A stretch of 5,135 nucleotides of DNA from Devosia equisanguinis (GTDB taxonomy: Bacteria; Pseudomonadota; Alphaproteobacteria; Rhizobiales; Hyphomicrobiaceae), in assembly GCA_945901835.1 (NCBI GenBank), contig CAMDMH010000303.1, forward strand, positions 1 through 5,135. Reading direction: 5' to 3'. The position numbers and the translations under genes are program-made. Shown piece after piece: positions 1 to 5,135 of the stretch. The notes below the pieces were generated by a model that was given only the letters and a program-made list of their open reading frames with translations, was not told where the DNA came from and made no database searches. How positions within the stretch are numbered: the stretch's first letter is position 1; every line of letters starts with the position of its first letter.

Positions 1-476
1 AGCAGGTTCTGCTGGGTTTTCAGCTCTTCGTGACCATAGAGCCCCTTGTTATGGGAGCCGGGGATGAACCGCATACAGCCCGAGGCGATCGAAGCTTCAG
101 AAATCGCCAGCCAGGCCGTGCATGTGTCGGGCGGGTCGATGCCATAGTACGTGGAATCCTGATGCCAAGAGACGAAGGTCTTGTCGTCGGCCTCCTTCTG
201 GAAAAAGCTGGAGCCCCAGCACAGGATGTCGGGTCCAATCAGATCTTCTACCGCGTCAAGCAGTTTTGGATGTGAAACGACGTCGGTGAGAAACGGAAAC
301 GGCAGATGCGCCTTGATCTGGCAGCGCTTCTGGATCTGTCCGCCGAGTTTCTTTTCGACCTCTTCGACGTGCCGCCTGACTTCGAGGCATTCATCTGCGG
401 AAAGCAGGTCGACGGGACCGAGAAAACCCTTGTCGGCGTAGAAGTCGATCTGTTGTTGGCTCAGCCTGTTCGGCAT
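1..476 (-). CDS. Phytanoyl-CoA dioxygenase (PhyH)-family Fe(II)/2-oxoglutarate oxygenase, 3' end cut off
   Basis: This is the N-terminal 158 codons of a non-heme iron, 2-oxoglutarate-dependent oxygenase. The reading frame is still open at base 1. The recognisable core is WHQDSTYYGIDP at residues 104-115: His105 and Asp107 form the HxD half of the iron-binding facial triad. It is followed by TAWLAIS (120-126) and by GCMRFIPGSH (133-142), the family's conserved turn. The distal His and the 2-oxoglutarate-binding Arg should lie beyond the window. Because the motif is HxD and not HxA/HxG, a hydroxylase is expected rather than a halogenase. Bacterial members are usually about 270-300 residues, so a little over half is present. 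The start ATG (476-474) has a GAGGA Shine-Dalgarno sequence 6 nt upstream. It sits 180 bp after spoVR on the same strand; co-transcription is possible but unproven. Codon use is looser at third positions (many AAA, TTT, CAT, CCA) than in spoVR or prkA. The substrate cannot be told; soluble and cytoplasmic, since no signal peptide is seen. Confidence 0.88.
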   Translation of the reverse strand, partial: MPNRLSQQQIDFYADKGFLGPVDLLSADECLEVRRHVEEVEKKLGGQIQKRCQIKAHLPFPFLTDVVSHPKLLDAVEDLIGPDILCWGSSFFQKEADDKTFVSWHQDSTYYGIDPPDTCTAWLAISEASIASGCMRFIPGSHNKGLYGHEELKTQQNL

Positions 477-482
477 GGTGCG

Positions 483-487
483 TCCTC
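483..487 (-). promoter_or_regulatory. Ribosome binding site of the PhyH-family gene
   Basis: The minus strand reads GAGGA here, followed by a 6-nt spacer and the ATG at 476-474. This spacing supports that start codon for the oxygenase. Confidence 0.65.
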
Positions 488-563
488 ACGCTTGGCGTTT
501 TCTTCCCGCGAGCGCTCTTCGGCGCTGTGCTGAAAAGCTACGCTTCGCGCCCCGGGCACACAA

Positions 564-594
564 GCACCTCATAGGTGCGCTACCTGCTGGGTAG
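564..594 (-). repeat. Two tandem inverted repeats between spoVR and the PhyH gene
   Basis: Two perfect short stems lie side by side. GCACCT/AGGTGC has a 3-base loop (564-578), and CTACC/GGTAG has a 5-base loop (580-594). A third, mutually exclusive pairing, AGGT/ACCT (573-576 with 582-585), links them. On the minus-strand transcript the second hairpin is followed by TTGTGTG, which is only weakly U-rich. A poor intrinsic terminator for spoVR, an operator, or a leader structure for the oxygenase are all possible. I found no convincing -35/-10 pair in the 180-bp gap. Confidence 0.4.
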
Positions 595-624
595 TCATAC
601 GGCCCAAGCAATACCTCGCGCGGG

Positions 625-636
625 TCATCGCGATGA
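625..636. repeat. 12-bp perfect palindrome just after spoVR
   Basis: TCATCGCGATGA is its own reverse complement. The outer bases GG (623-624) and CC (639-640) could lengthen it into a small bulged hairpin. It begins about 20 nt downstream of the spoVR stop codon. No T-run follows on the minus strand, so it is not a standard intrinsic terminator. It could be a protein-binding site or an mRNA 3'-end stem, or chance. Confidence 0.35.
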
Positions 637-656
637 GACCGATCGCCCGGAACAGA

Positions 657-2201
657 TCAAGGCAGCGGCAGGGCTTCGTGCTCTTTCAAGGTCTTGCCGC
701 TGTCGTTGTCGACCTCGGCCATCTTGACGCGATAGCCCCACAGATGGGCGACGTGCTGGAGGGTGCGGTCGCACTGCTCCTTTTCGAGCAGAACGCCATT
801 GCGCACGCGATGCTGCAGCGTCAGGCGGCGGCCGCCGGCGAGATCGGCACTGACGACCTGGATGTCGGGATCGCGCGCGGCGCTGTCGTACTGGGCCGCG
901 AGTGCGTTGCGCACCCTGCGATAACCATTCTCGTCGTGGATCGACTTCACCTCGACGAAGGGGCTATCGGAACTGTCGTGAATCGAGAACAGGCGGAAGT
1001 CGCGGATGACCTTCGGCGACAAGTATTGCTGGATGAAGCTGTCGTCGCGGTAGTCGGCCCAGGCTTCCTTCAGCGTGCCCATGGGATCGCCGTTGCCGGC
1101 GAAATCGGAGAACCAAGCCTTGTCCTCGTCGGTGGGCGTGAGGCACATGCGCTGGATGTCGCGCATCATGGCGAAGCCGAGCGCGTAGGGGTTCATGCCG
1201 GAATAAAAGCGATCCTCGAAGCGCGGCTGGAATACGACGGACGAGTGGGAGTGCATGAACTCCAGCATCGAGCCTTCGGTGATGAGGCCCTGGTCGTAGA
1301 GGCGGTTCATGATCTCGTAATGGCAGAACGTCGCGCAGCCTTCGTTCATGACTTTCGTCTGGCGCTGCGGATAGAAGTACTGCGCGAGCATGCGCACGAT
1401 GCGCAGGATCTCGCGCTGCCACTCGTCGAGCTTGGGCGCGTGCTTCTCGAGGAAGTAAAGCAGGTTCTCCTGCGGGAGACTGAGCGCCTCGCTCTCCTTG
1501 AGGTTGGCCCGCGCTTCCGGATCGGGCGGTGCTTTCGGCAGCGCCGAGCGTGGCACCGTGCGCCACAGCTCGTTGTAGGTTGCTTCCTCGTATTCGCGGC
1601 GGGCGATGTCGCGGTCACGCAAGGCGCGCACGGAGCGGCGGTGAACGGGATAGCGGCTGATGCCCTGGTTCATCAGTGCGTGCGCGCTGTCGATGACCAA
1701 TTCCACGCGCTCGGTGCCGACCTTCTGCTCGCACTCGACGATATAGTCCTTGGCGTAGCGGAGATAGTCGAGGATCGACGTCGCGTCGGTCCACTGCCGG
1801 AACATGTAGTTGTTCTTGAAGAAGTGATTGTGGCCCATGGCGGCGTGCGCCATCACCAGCGTCTGCATCGTCATGGTGTTTTCTTCCATGATGTAGTTGA
1901 TGCAGGGATCGGAGTTGATGACGATTTCGAACGCGAGCGCGCGCGCTCCCTTGCGGTACATCGCCTCCTCGCGCGCGAAGTGTTTACCGAACGACCAGTG
2001 GCGGTACATGTTCGGCATGCCTATCGAGGCATAGGCATCGAGCATCTGCTCGGCGGTGATGACCTCGATCTGGTTGGGATAAATGTCGAGACCCATTTCG
2101 CCGACGCCGATCTCGGCGATGGCGTCGTAGGTACGATTGATGAGATCGAAATCCCAATCCGCTTTTTCAAACAGCGGACGATTGGCTTTGACTCCGCTCA
2201 T
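657..2201 (-). CDS. spoVR: SpoVR/YcgB family protein
   Basis: A 514-residue protein, close to the family's usual length (about 510 in E. coli YcgB), so it appears complete. SpoVR was named for a role in spore cortex formation in Bacillus, but in non-sporulating proteobacteria it belongs to the stress-linked PrkA/YeaH/SpoVR group; its reaction is not established. Family motifs are in the right order: a conserved N-terminal segment around residues 36-80, INSDPCINYIMEENTM (95-110), HAAMGHNHFFKNN (119-131), NEGCATFCHYE (286-296), HSHSSVVFQP (317-326), SGMNPYALGFAMMRDI (334-349) and LSPKVIRDFR (394-403). The His and Glu residues in these blocks look like possible metal ligands, which is inference. 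In the NEG motif, both positions that are Trp in E. coli YcgB (from memory) are Cys here (289, 293). The start ATG at 2201-2199 overlaps the yeaH stop as ATGA and has a strong AAGGAGG site. No signal peptide or membrane segment: cytoplasmic. Confidence 0.96.
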   Translation of the reverse strand: MSGVKANRPLFEKADWDFDLINRTYDAIAEIGVGEMGLDIYPNQIEVITAEQMLDAYASIGMPNMYRHWSFGKHFAREEAMYRKGARALAFEIVINSDPCINYIMEENTMTMQTLVMAHAAMGHNHFFKNNYMFRQWTDATSILDYLRYAKDYIVECEQKVGTERVELVIDSAHALMNQGISRYPVHRRSVRALRDRDIARREYEEATYNELWRTVPRSALPKAPPDPEARANLKESEALSLPQENLLYFLEKHAPKLDEWQREILRIVRMLAQYFYPQRQTKVMNEGCATFCHYEIMNRLYDQGLITEGSMLEFMHSHSSVVFQPRFEDRFYSGMNPYALGFAMMRDIQRMCLTPTDEDKAWFSDFAGNGDPMGTLKEAWADYRDDSFIQQYLSPKVIRDFRLFSIHDSSDSPFVEVKSIHDENGYRRVRNALAAQYDSAARDPDIQVVSADLAGGRRLTLQHRVRNGVLLEKEQCDRTLQHVAHLWGYRVKMAEVDNDSGKTLKEHEALPLP

Positions 2202-3490
2202 CGGCGCGCCTCCTTCGCCGGCTGGGCGGCGAACAACTCACGGAACACGGGATAGATTTCGCCGGGGTTGGTGACGCGCTTCATCGCGAAATGAGGGTTC
2301 GCGGCGGCGACCTCGGTGTAGCCGCTCCAGGCGACGGACTGCATCGACGGCATCCCGTCCTCGGGCGCGACCTCGATGTAGGCGAAGTACTGACAGAGCG
2401 GCAGCAGGTCGTTGTTGAGCAGCTCGAGACAGCGCTCCATGTCGTCGTCGAAGTTGTGACCGTCGGAGGCTTGCGCTGCGTAGATATTCCAGTCGTCGAC
2501 GGGATAGCGTTCCTTGATGATGCGCTGCATCTCCTCGAGTGCGGTCGAGATCACGGTGCCGCCTGTCTCCGTGTCGCGAAAGAAGGTTTCCTCGTCGACT
2601 TCCTGGGCCTCGGTCGTGTGCCGAATGAACACGACATCGACGGCGGTGTAGTGTCGCGACAGGAACAGGTGCAGCAGCATGAAGAAGCGCTTGGCTAGGT
2701 CCTTCAGCTGCTCCGTCATCGAGGCGGAAACGTCCATCAGGCAGAACATGACGGCTTGGGTCTTGGGCCTGGGCACGCGCTCGAAGCGATTGTACTTCAG
2801 GTCGATCGGGTCGATGTAGGCAACGATCTTGCGCACGAAGTTGAGGCGCGCGAGACGGGCGCGCAGCATGTTGAGACGTTCCTCGTCGCGCGGGCTTTCG
2901 GCTTCCAGAACGGCGATCAGCTGCTCCAGCTCCTCGACCTCGGATGTTTTTGGGCGACGCAGAGCGATGCGGCGCGCGAGGCTGTTGCGCATGGTCCGCA
3001 CCTTGTTGAGGCGGGACGGCGAGCCGTCGGAGCTGATGCCGGCACGAATACGCTCGGGCGTGGCAATGCTCTTGAGCTTCGCTTTGACGAGATTGGGCAG
3101 TTTCAGATCCTCGAAGAAGATATCGAGGAATTCATCGCGCGTGAGCTGGAAGACGAAGTCGTCCTCGCCTTCGCCATCGGGGCTGCCCTTCGAGCCCGAG
3201 CCGCCTGCGCCGCCTTCCGGCTTGCGGATGACGTCGCCGACCGAGAACTCCTTGTTGCCGGGAAGCACGAAGTCACGCTTGCCGGTGCCCGAGCCCAGGC
3301 CGAACGAAGGCTCGCGAAGGCTCTTGGACCGGATCTTCACCTTCTCGCCGGCATCGACGTCAGACACCTTGCGACGCTTCAGAGCGTCGCGTACGGATTC
3401 GCGGATCTCCGCTTTCGCACGACGCAGGAAGCGCTGGCGATTGCCGAGGCTCTTGGCTTTGGGATTGAGGCGCCGGTCGATGATGTCCAT
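2198..3490 (-). CDS. yeaH: YeaH/YhbH family protein (DUF444/UPF0229), VWA-like
   Basis: A 430-residue protein that lines up along its whole length with E. coli YeaH (about 427 residues). The N-terminus IDRRLNPKAKSLGNRQRFLR (4-23) is the family signature and fixes the start. A Gly/Ser-rich flexible linker (about 91-110) leads into DEFLDIFFEDLKLPNL (119-134). The C-terminal half is von Willebrand A-like: AVMFCLMDVSASM (246-258) gives the DxSxS metal-binding (MIDAS) motif with Asp253, Ser255 and Ser257; Thr312 in GGTVIS and Asp343 in QASDG are the likely further metal contacts. All key positions are intact. Such domains usually bind partner proteins through a divalent metal, so an adaptor between the PrkA kinase and SpoVR is a reasonable inference. 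The gene starts 32 bp after the small membrane-protein gene and overlaps spoVR by 4 bp. No good Shine-Dalgarno precedes its ATG, and no other in-frame start lies in the short gap. Cytoplasmic. Confidence 0.96.
   Translation of the reverse strand: MDIIDRRLNPKAKSLGNRQRFLRRAKAEIRESVRDALKRRKVSDVDAGEKVKIRSKSLREPSFGLGSGTGKRDFVLPGNKEFSVGDVIRKPEGGAGGSGSKGSPDGEGEDDFVFQLTRDEFLDIFFEDLKLPNLVKAKLKSIATPERIRAGISSDGSPSRLNKVRTMRNSLARRIALRRPKTSEVEELEQLIAVLEAESPRDEERLNMLRARLARLNFVRKIVAYIDPIDLKYNRFERVPRPKTQAVMFCLMDVSASMTEQLKDLAKRFFMLLHLFLSRHYTAVDVVFIRHTTEAQEVDEETFFRDTETGGTVISTALEEMQRIIKERYPVDDWNIYAAQASDGHNFDDDMERCLELLNNDLLPLCQYFAYIEVAPEDGMPSMQSVAWSGYTEVAAANPHFAMKRVTNPGEIYPVFRELFAAQPAKEARR
2209..2215 (-). promoter_or_regulatory. 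Strong Shine-Dalgarno of spoVR inside the end of yeaH
   Basis: The minus strand reads AAGGAGG with a 7-nt spacer to the spoVR ATG at 2201-2199. The site lies within the last codons of yeaH. Together with the 4-base ATGA overlap it fixes the spoVR start and suggests translational coupling of the two genes. Confidence 0.8.
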
Positions 3491-3522
3491 GTCGGCCCGT
3501 GAATGATGAGATGTGATTGGGG

Positions 3523-3903
3523 TCAGTCATCGGCCAAAAGGGCGAACAATGCCAGGAAGCCGATGAGGACGAGTAGCGGCCAGCCGATATGCCGCCCACG
3601 GCTCCCTATTGCGTCGAAAACTCCCGCTCCGCCAATTCCGAGCGCGGTGGCGGCGAGCAAAGCTGTTCCGGCGGTGGACCGACTGCCGGCCGTTGCGATC
3701 AGCCCCGTCGCTATAATTGCGAAGCCGACGGACATGAAATGCCACACCGCACGCAACAGGAACCGTGCAAACTCCGATTCCAACACGCCGTCACGCTGCA
3801 TCAACAAGGGGGTTATCAGCCGCCTTTCGCCGAGAACGGAGTGTACGGCCGCAGTGATCAACAGAAACGACGCGCAGAGATAAGTCGCCAAGGCTCCAGT
3901 CAT
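3523..3903 (-). CDS. Small four-helix membrane protein of unknown function
   Basis: A 126-residue, very hydrophobic protein. Predicted membrane helices fall at about residues 5-24, 51-72, 75-99 and 106-123. The loop after helix 1 carries HSVLGERRLITPLL (21-34), and helix 2 begins FLLRAVWHFMS (48-58). I recall similar 'HSxLGE...R-WH' four-helix proteins from other alphaproteobacteria without a function, so I give no name. His21, Glu26, Trp54 and His55 are the residues that look conserved. An in-frame ATG at 3987 would add 28 polar residues; I prefer the ATG at 3903-3901 because helix 1 follows at once and an AAGG lies 11 nt upstream. The upstream start would also put the 3946-3980 hairpin inside the coding region. 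It sits between prkA and yeaH, 32 bp ahead of yeaH, so co-transcription with yeaH-spoVR is likely. Its third-position codon use is less G/C-biased than that of its neighbours, which may mean a later insertion. Confidence 0.8.
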   Translation of the reverse strand: MTGALATYLCASFLLITAAVHSVLGERRLITPLLMQRDGVLESEFARFLLRAVWHFMSVGFAIIATGLIATAGSRSTAGTALLAATALGIGGAGVFDAIGSRGRHIGWPLLVLIGFLALFALLADD

Positions 3904-3945
3904 CTTGAGGTCAACCTTTTCTGAGACGCAGCGATCAAGGTGGGA

Positions 3946-3980
3946 GGCCGGAGGATTCCCGAGGGAAAATTCCTGCGGCC
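3946..3980 (-). repeat. Long imperfect hairpin between prkA and the membrane-protein gene
   Basis: Bases 3946-3955 pair with 3971-3980 (ten positions with one G/G mismatch). Above a 3-base bulge, TTCC (3956-3959) pairs with GGAA (3964-3967) around a 4-base loop. It lies 25 bp after the prkA stop and 42 bp before the next start. The minus-strand transcript continues UCCCACCUUGAUC, with no U-run, so it is not a classical intrinsic terminator. A block to 3'-exonuclease decay or an RNA-processing site that lets prkA be expressed above the downstream genes fits better. Confidence 0.55.
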
Positions 3981-4005
3981 TTACCATCCCGAACTTACGT
4001 GCCCA

Positions 4006-5135
4006 TCAGCCTGACTTCTTCACCCGCATGTACCACTCGACCAAGCGTCGCACCTGCCGGTGCGTGTAGCCGCGCGCCATCATGCGCTCGACGAACTCTT
4101 CGTGCTTCTTCTCGCTGTCGCCGTCCTTCTTGGCACCGAACGAGATCACGGGCAGCAGGTCCTCGACCTGGCTGAACATGCGCTTCTCGATCACTTCGCG
4201 GATCTTCTCGTAGCTCGTCCAAGCCGGGTTCTTGCCGGCATTCTTGGCGCGTGCGCGGAGCGAGAACTTGACGACCTCGTAGCGGAAGTCCTTCGGGTTC
4301 GCGATGCCGGCGGGCTTCTCGATCTTGGACAGCTCCTGGTCGAGAAGCTGGCGGTTCATGAGCTGGCCGGTGTCGGCATCCTTGAAGTCAGAGTCTTCGA
4401 TCCAGGCGTCGGCGTAGGCCACGTAGCGATCGAACAGGTTCTGGCCGAAGTCGTGATAGCTCTCGAGATAGGCTTTCTGAATCTCGTTGCCGATGAACTC
4501 GGCATAGCGAGGCGCCAACTCCTCCTTGATGAACTCGAGGTAGCGATCCTCTGTCTCTTCGGGCAACTGCTCGCGCCGGATCGACTGCTCCAGCACGAAC
4601 ATCAGGTGGACCGGGTCGGCCGCGACCTCCTGAGTGTCGAAGTTGAACGTTTCCGACAGCACCTTGTAGGCGAAGCGCGTGGACATGCCGTCCATGCCTT
4701 CGTTCATGCCACCGGCCTGCCGGTATTCCTGGATGGTCTTGGCGTGCGGGTCGGTGTCCTTCAGGCTCTCGCCGTCGTAGACGCGCATCTTCGAGTAGAG
4801 GCTCGAGTTCTCGTGTTCCTTGAGCCGTGAGAGCACGGAGAACTGCGACAGCATCTCGAGCGTGGCTGGCGCGCAGGGAGCACCCGAGACCTCGCTCGAC
4901 GATAGCAGCTTCGAATAGATCCGCTTCTCCTCCGAGACGCGCAGGCAGTACGGCACCTGGATCACGCAGATACGGTCGAGGAACGCCTCGTTGTTCTTGT
5001 TTGCCCGGAACGTCTGCCACTCGCTCTCGTTGGAGTGGGCGACGATAATGCCCTGATAGGGGAGACCGCCGACGTTTTCGGTGCCGACATATGTGCCGTC
5101 CTGCGTCGCGGTGAGCAGGGGATGCAGCATCTTGA
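4006..5135 (-). CDS. prkA: PrkA/YeaG AAA+ serine protein kinase, C-terminal part (5' end cut off)
   Basis: The last 376 codons of PrkA; the frame is open at the window edge. E. coli YeaG has about 644 residues, so roughly the first 270, with the Walker A and B motifs, are outside. The fragment starts KMLHPLLTATQ. Numbering from its first Met, the end of the AAA+ module is visible: GIIVAHSNESEW (27-38, with Asn34 where AAA+ proteins carry sensor 1), then NNEAFLDR (46-53, Arg53 a possible arginine finger) and VPYCLRVSEE. The PrkA C-terminal domain follows: SRLKEHENSSLYSKMRVYDG (101-120), GMSTRFAYK (148-156), NPKDFRYEVVKFSLRARAKN (278-297), WTSYEKIREVIEKRMFS (304-320), and the ending RGYTHRQVRRLVEWYMRVKK. 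Identity to YeaG looks very high throughout. Family members show kinase activity, and YeaG is induced by nitrogen starvation and stationary phase in E. coli; protease-like activity has been proposed for the Bacillus protein. Cytoplasmic. It is the first visible gene of the PrkA-YeaH-SpoVR module. Confidence 0.97.
   Translation of the reverse strand, partial: KMLHPLLTATQDGTYVGTENVGGLPYQGIIVAHSNESEWQTFRANKNNEAFLDRICVIQVPYCLRVSEEKRIYSKLLSSSEVSGAPCAPATLEMLSQFSVLSRLKEHENSSLYSKMRVYDGESLKDTDPHAKTIQEYRQAGGMNEGMDGMSTRFAYKVLSETFNFDTQEVAADPVHLMFVLEQSIRREQLPEETEDRYLEFIKEELAPRYAEFIGNEIQKAYLESYHDFGQNLFDRYVAYADAWIEDSDFKDADTGQLMNRQLLDQELSKIEKPAGIANPKDFRYEVVKFSLRARAKNAGKNPAWTSYEKIREVIEKRMFSQVEDLLPVISFGAKKDGDSEKKHEEFVERMMARGYTHRQVRRLVEWYMRVKKSG

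Noticed and set aside
511..526. AGCGC/GCGCT inverted repeat with a 6-base loop just upstream of the PhyH ribosome binding site
   Set aside because: Only five base pairs in GC-rich sequence with no T-run on either side; easily explained by chance.
541..563. A sigma70-like promoter for the PhyH gene (TTGTGT, 17 nt, TAGCTT on the minus strand)
   Set aside because: Each hexamer matches the consensus at only about three of six positions, which is not enough to call a promoter.
569..598. A 9-codon minus-strand mini-frame as a stand-alone gene (leader peptide)
   Set aside because: Such short frames are expected by chance and no well-spaced Shine-Dalgarno sequence precedes it; kept only as a note with the tandem hairpins.
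633..2255. A 540-codon plus-strand open frame opposite spoVR, longer than spoVR itself
   Set aside because: Its translation is a V/H/G/D/L-rich antisense mirror of a GC-rich gene with no recognisable domain, while the opposite strand encodes a full SpoVR protein with all motifs.
2756..3502. Plus-strand open frames of 248 and 225 codons opposite yeaH (2756-3502 and 2829-3506)
   Set aside because: Both mirror the conserved YeaH coding region, have biased composition (A/V/L/E-rich or R/S-rich) and show no family motif.
3904..3987. Upstream in-frame ATG that would lengthen the small membrane protein by 28 residues
   Set aside because: The added segment is polar, it has no Shine-Dalgarno sequence, and it would place the strong 3946-3980 hairpin inside the coding region. 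The ATG at 3903 begins directly before the first membrane helix.
4060..4830. Plus-strand open frame of 256 codons opposite prkA
   Set aside because: Antisense shadow of highly conserved PrkA codons; the product is a low-information V/L/H/E-rich chain.

Overview
The window looks like a piece of chromosome from a GC-rich Gram-negative bacterium. An alphaproteobacterium is my best guess, from codon use and from the style of the proteins; no rRNA or other phylogenetic marker is present. Every gene I can support lies on the minus strand, so transcription runs from high to low coordinates.

In transcription order the layout is as follows. (1) 5135-4006: the C-terminal 376 codons of PrkA/YeaG, an AAA+ protein/serine kinase, with its 5' end cut by the window edge. 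(2) 3980-3946: a strong imperfect hairpin in the 102-bp gap after prkA. (3) 3903-3523: a 126-residue protein with four predicted membrane helices and no assigned function. (4) 3490-2198: YeaH/YhbH (DUF444), a soluble protein with a von Willebrand A-like metal site. (5) 2201-657: a full-length SpoVR/YcgB-family protein that starts inside the yeaH stop codon (ATGA overlap). (6) 656-477: a 180-bp gap with several short inverted repeats. (7) 476-1: the N-terminal 158 codons of a phytanoyl-CoA-dioxygenase-like (PhyH) Fe(II)/2-oxoglutarate oxygenase, cut by the other window edge.

prkA, yeaH and spoVR form a widely conserved stationary-phase/stress module. E. coli has yeaG-yeaH together and ycgB elsewhere; pseudomonads and many other proteobacteria have all three in a row. 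The working idea for the family is that a kinase/AAA+ protein, a VWA adaptor and SpoVR act together, but their biochemical output is not settled. The less ordinary points here are the membrane protein placed between prkA and yeaH, two Trp-to-Cys differences in the most conserved SpoVR motif compared with the E. coli protein as I recall it, the hairpin separating prkA from the rest, and a PhyH oxygenase downstream with visibly different codon use. I see no RNA gene, insertion sequence, CRISPR array or phage gene. The long plus-strand open frames are antisense shadows.
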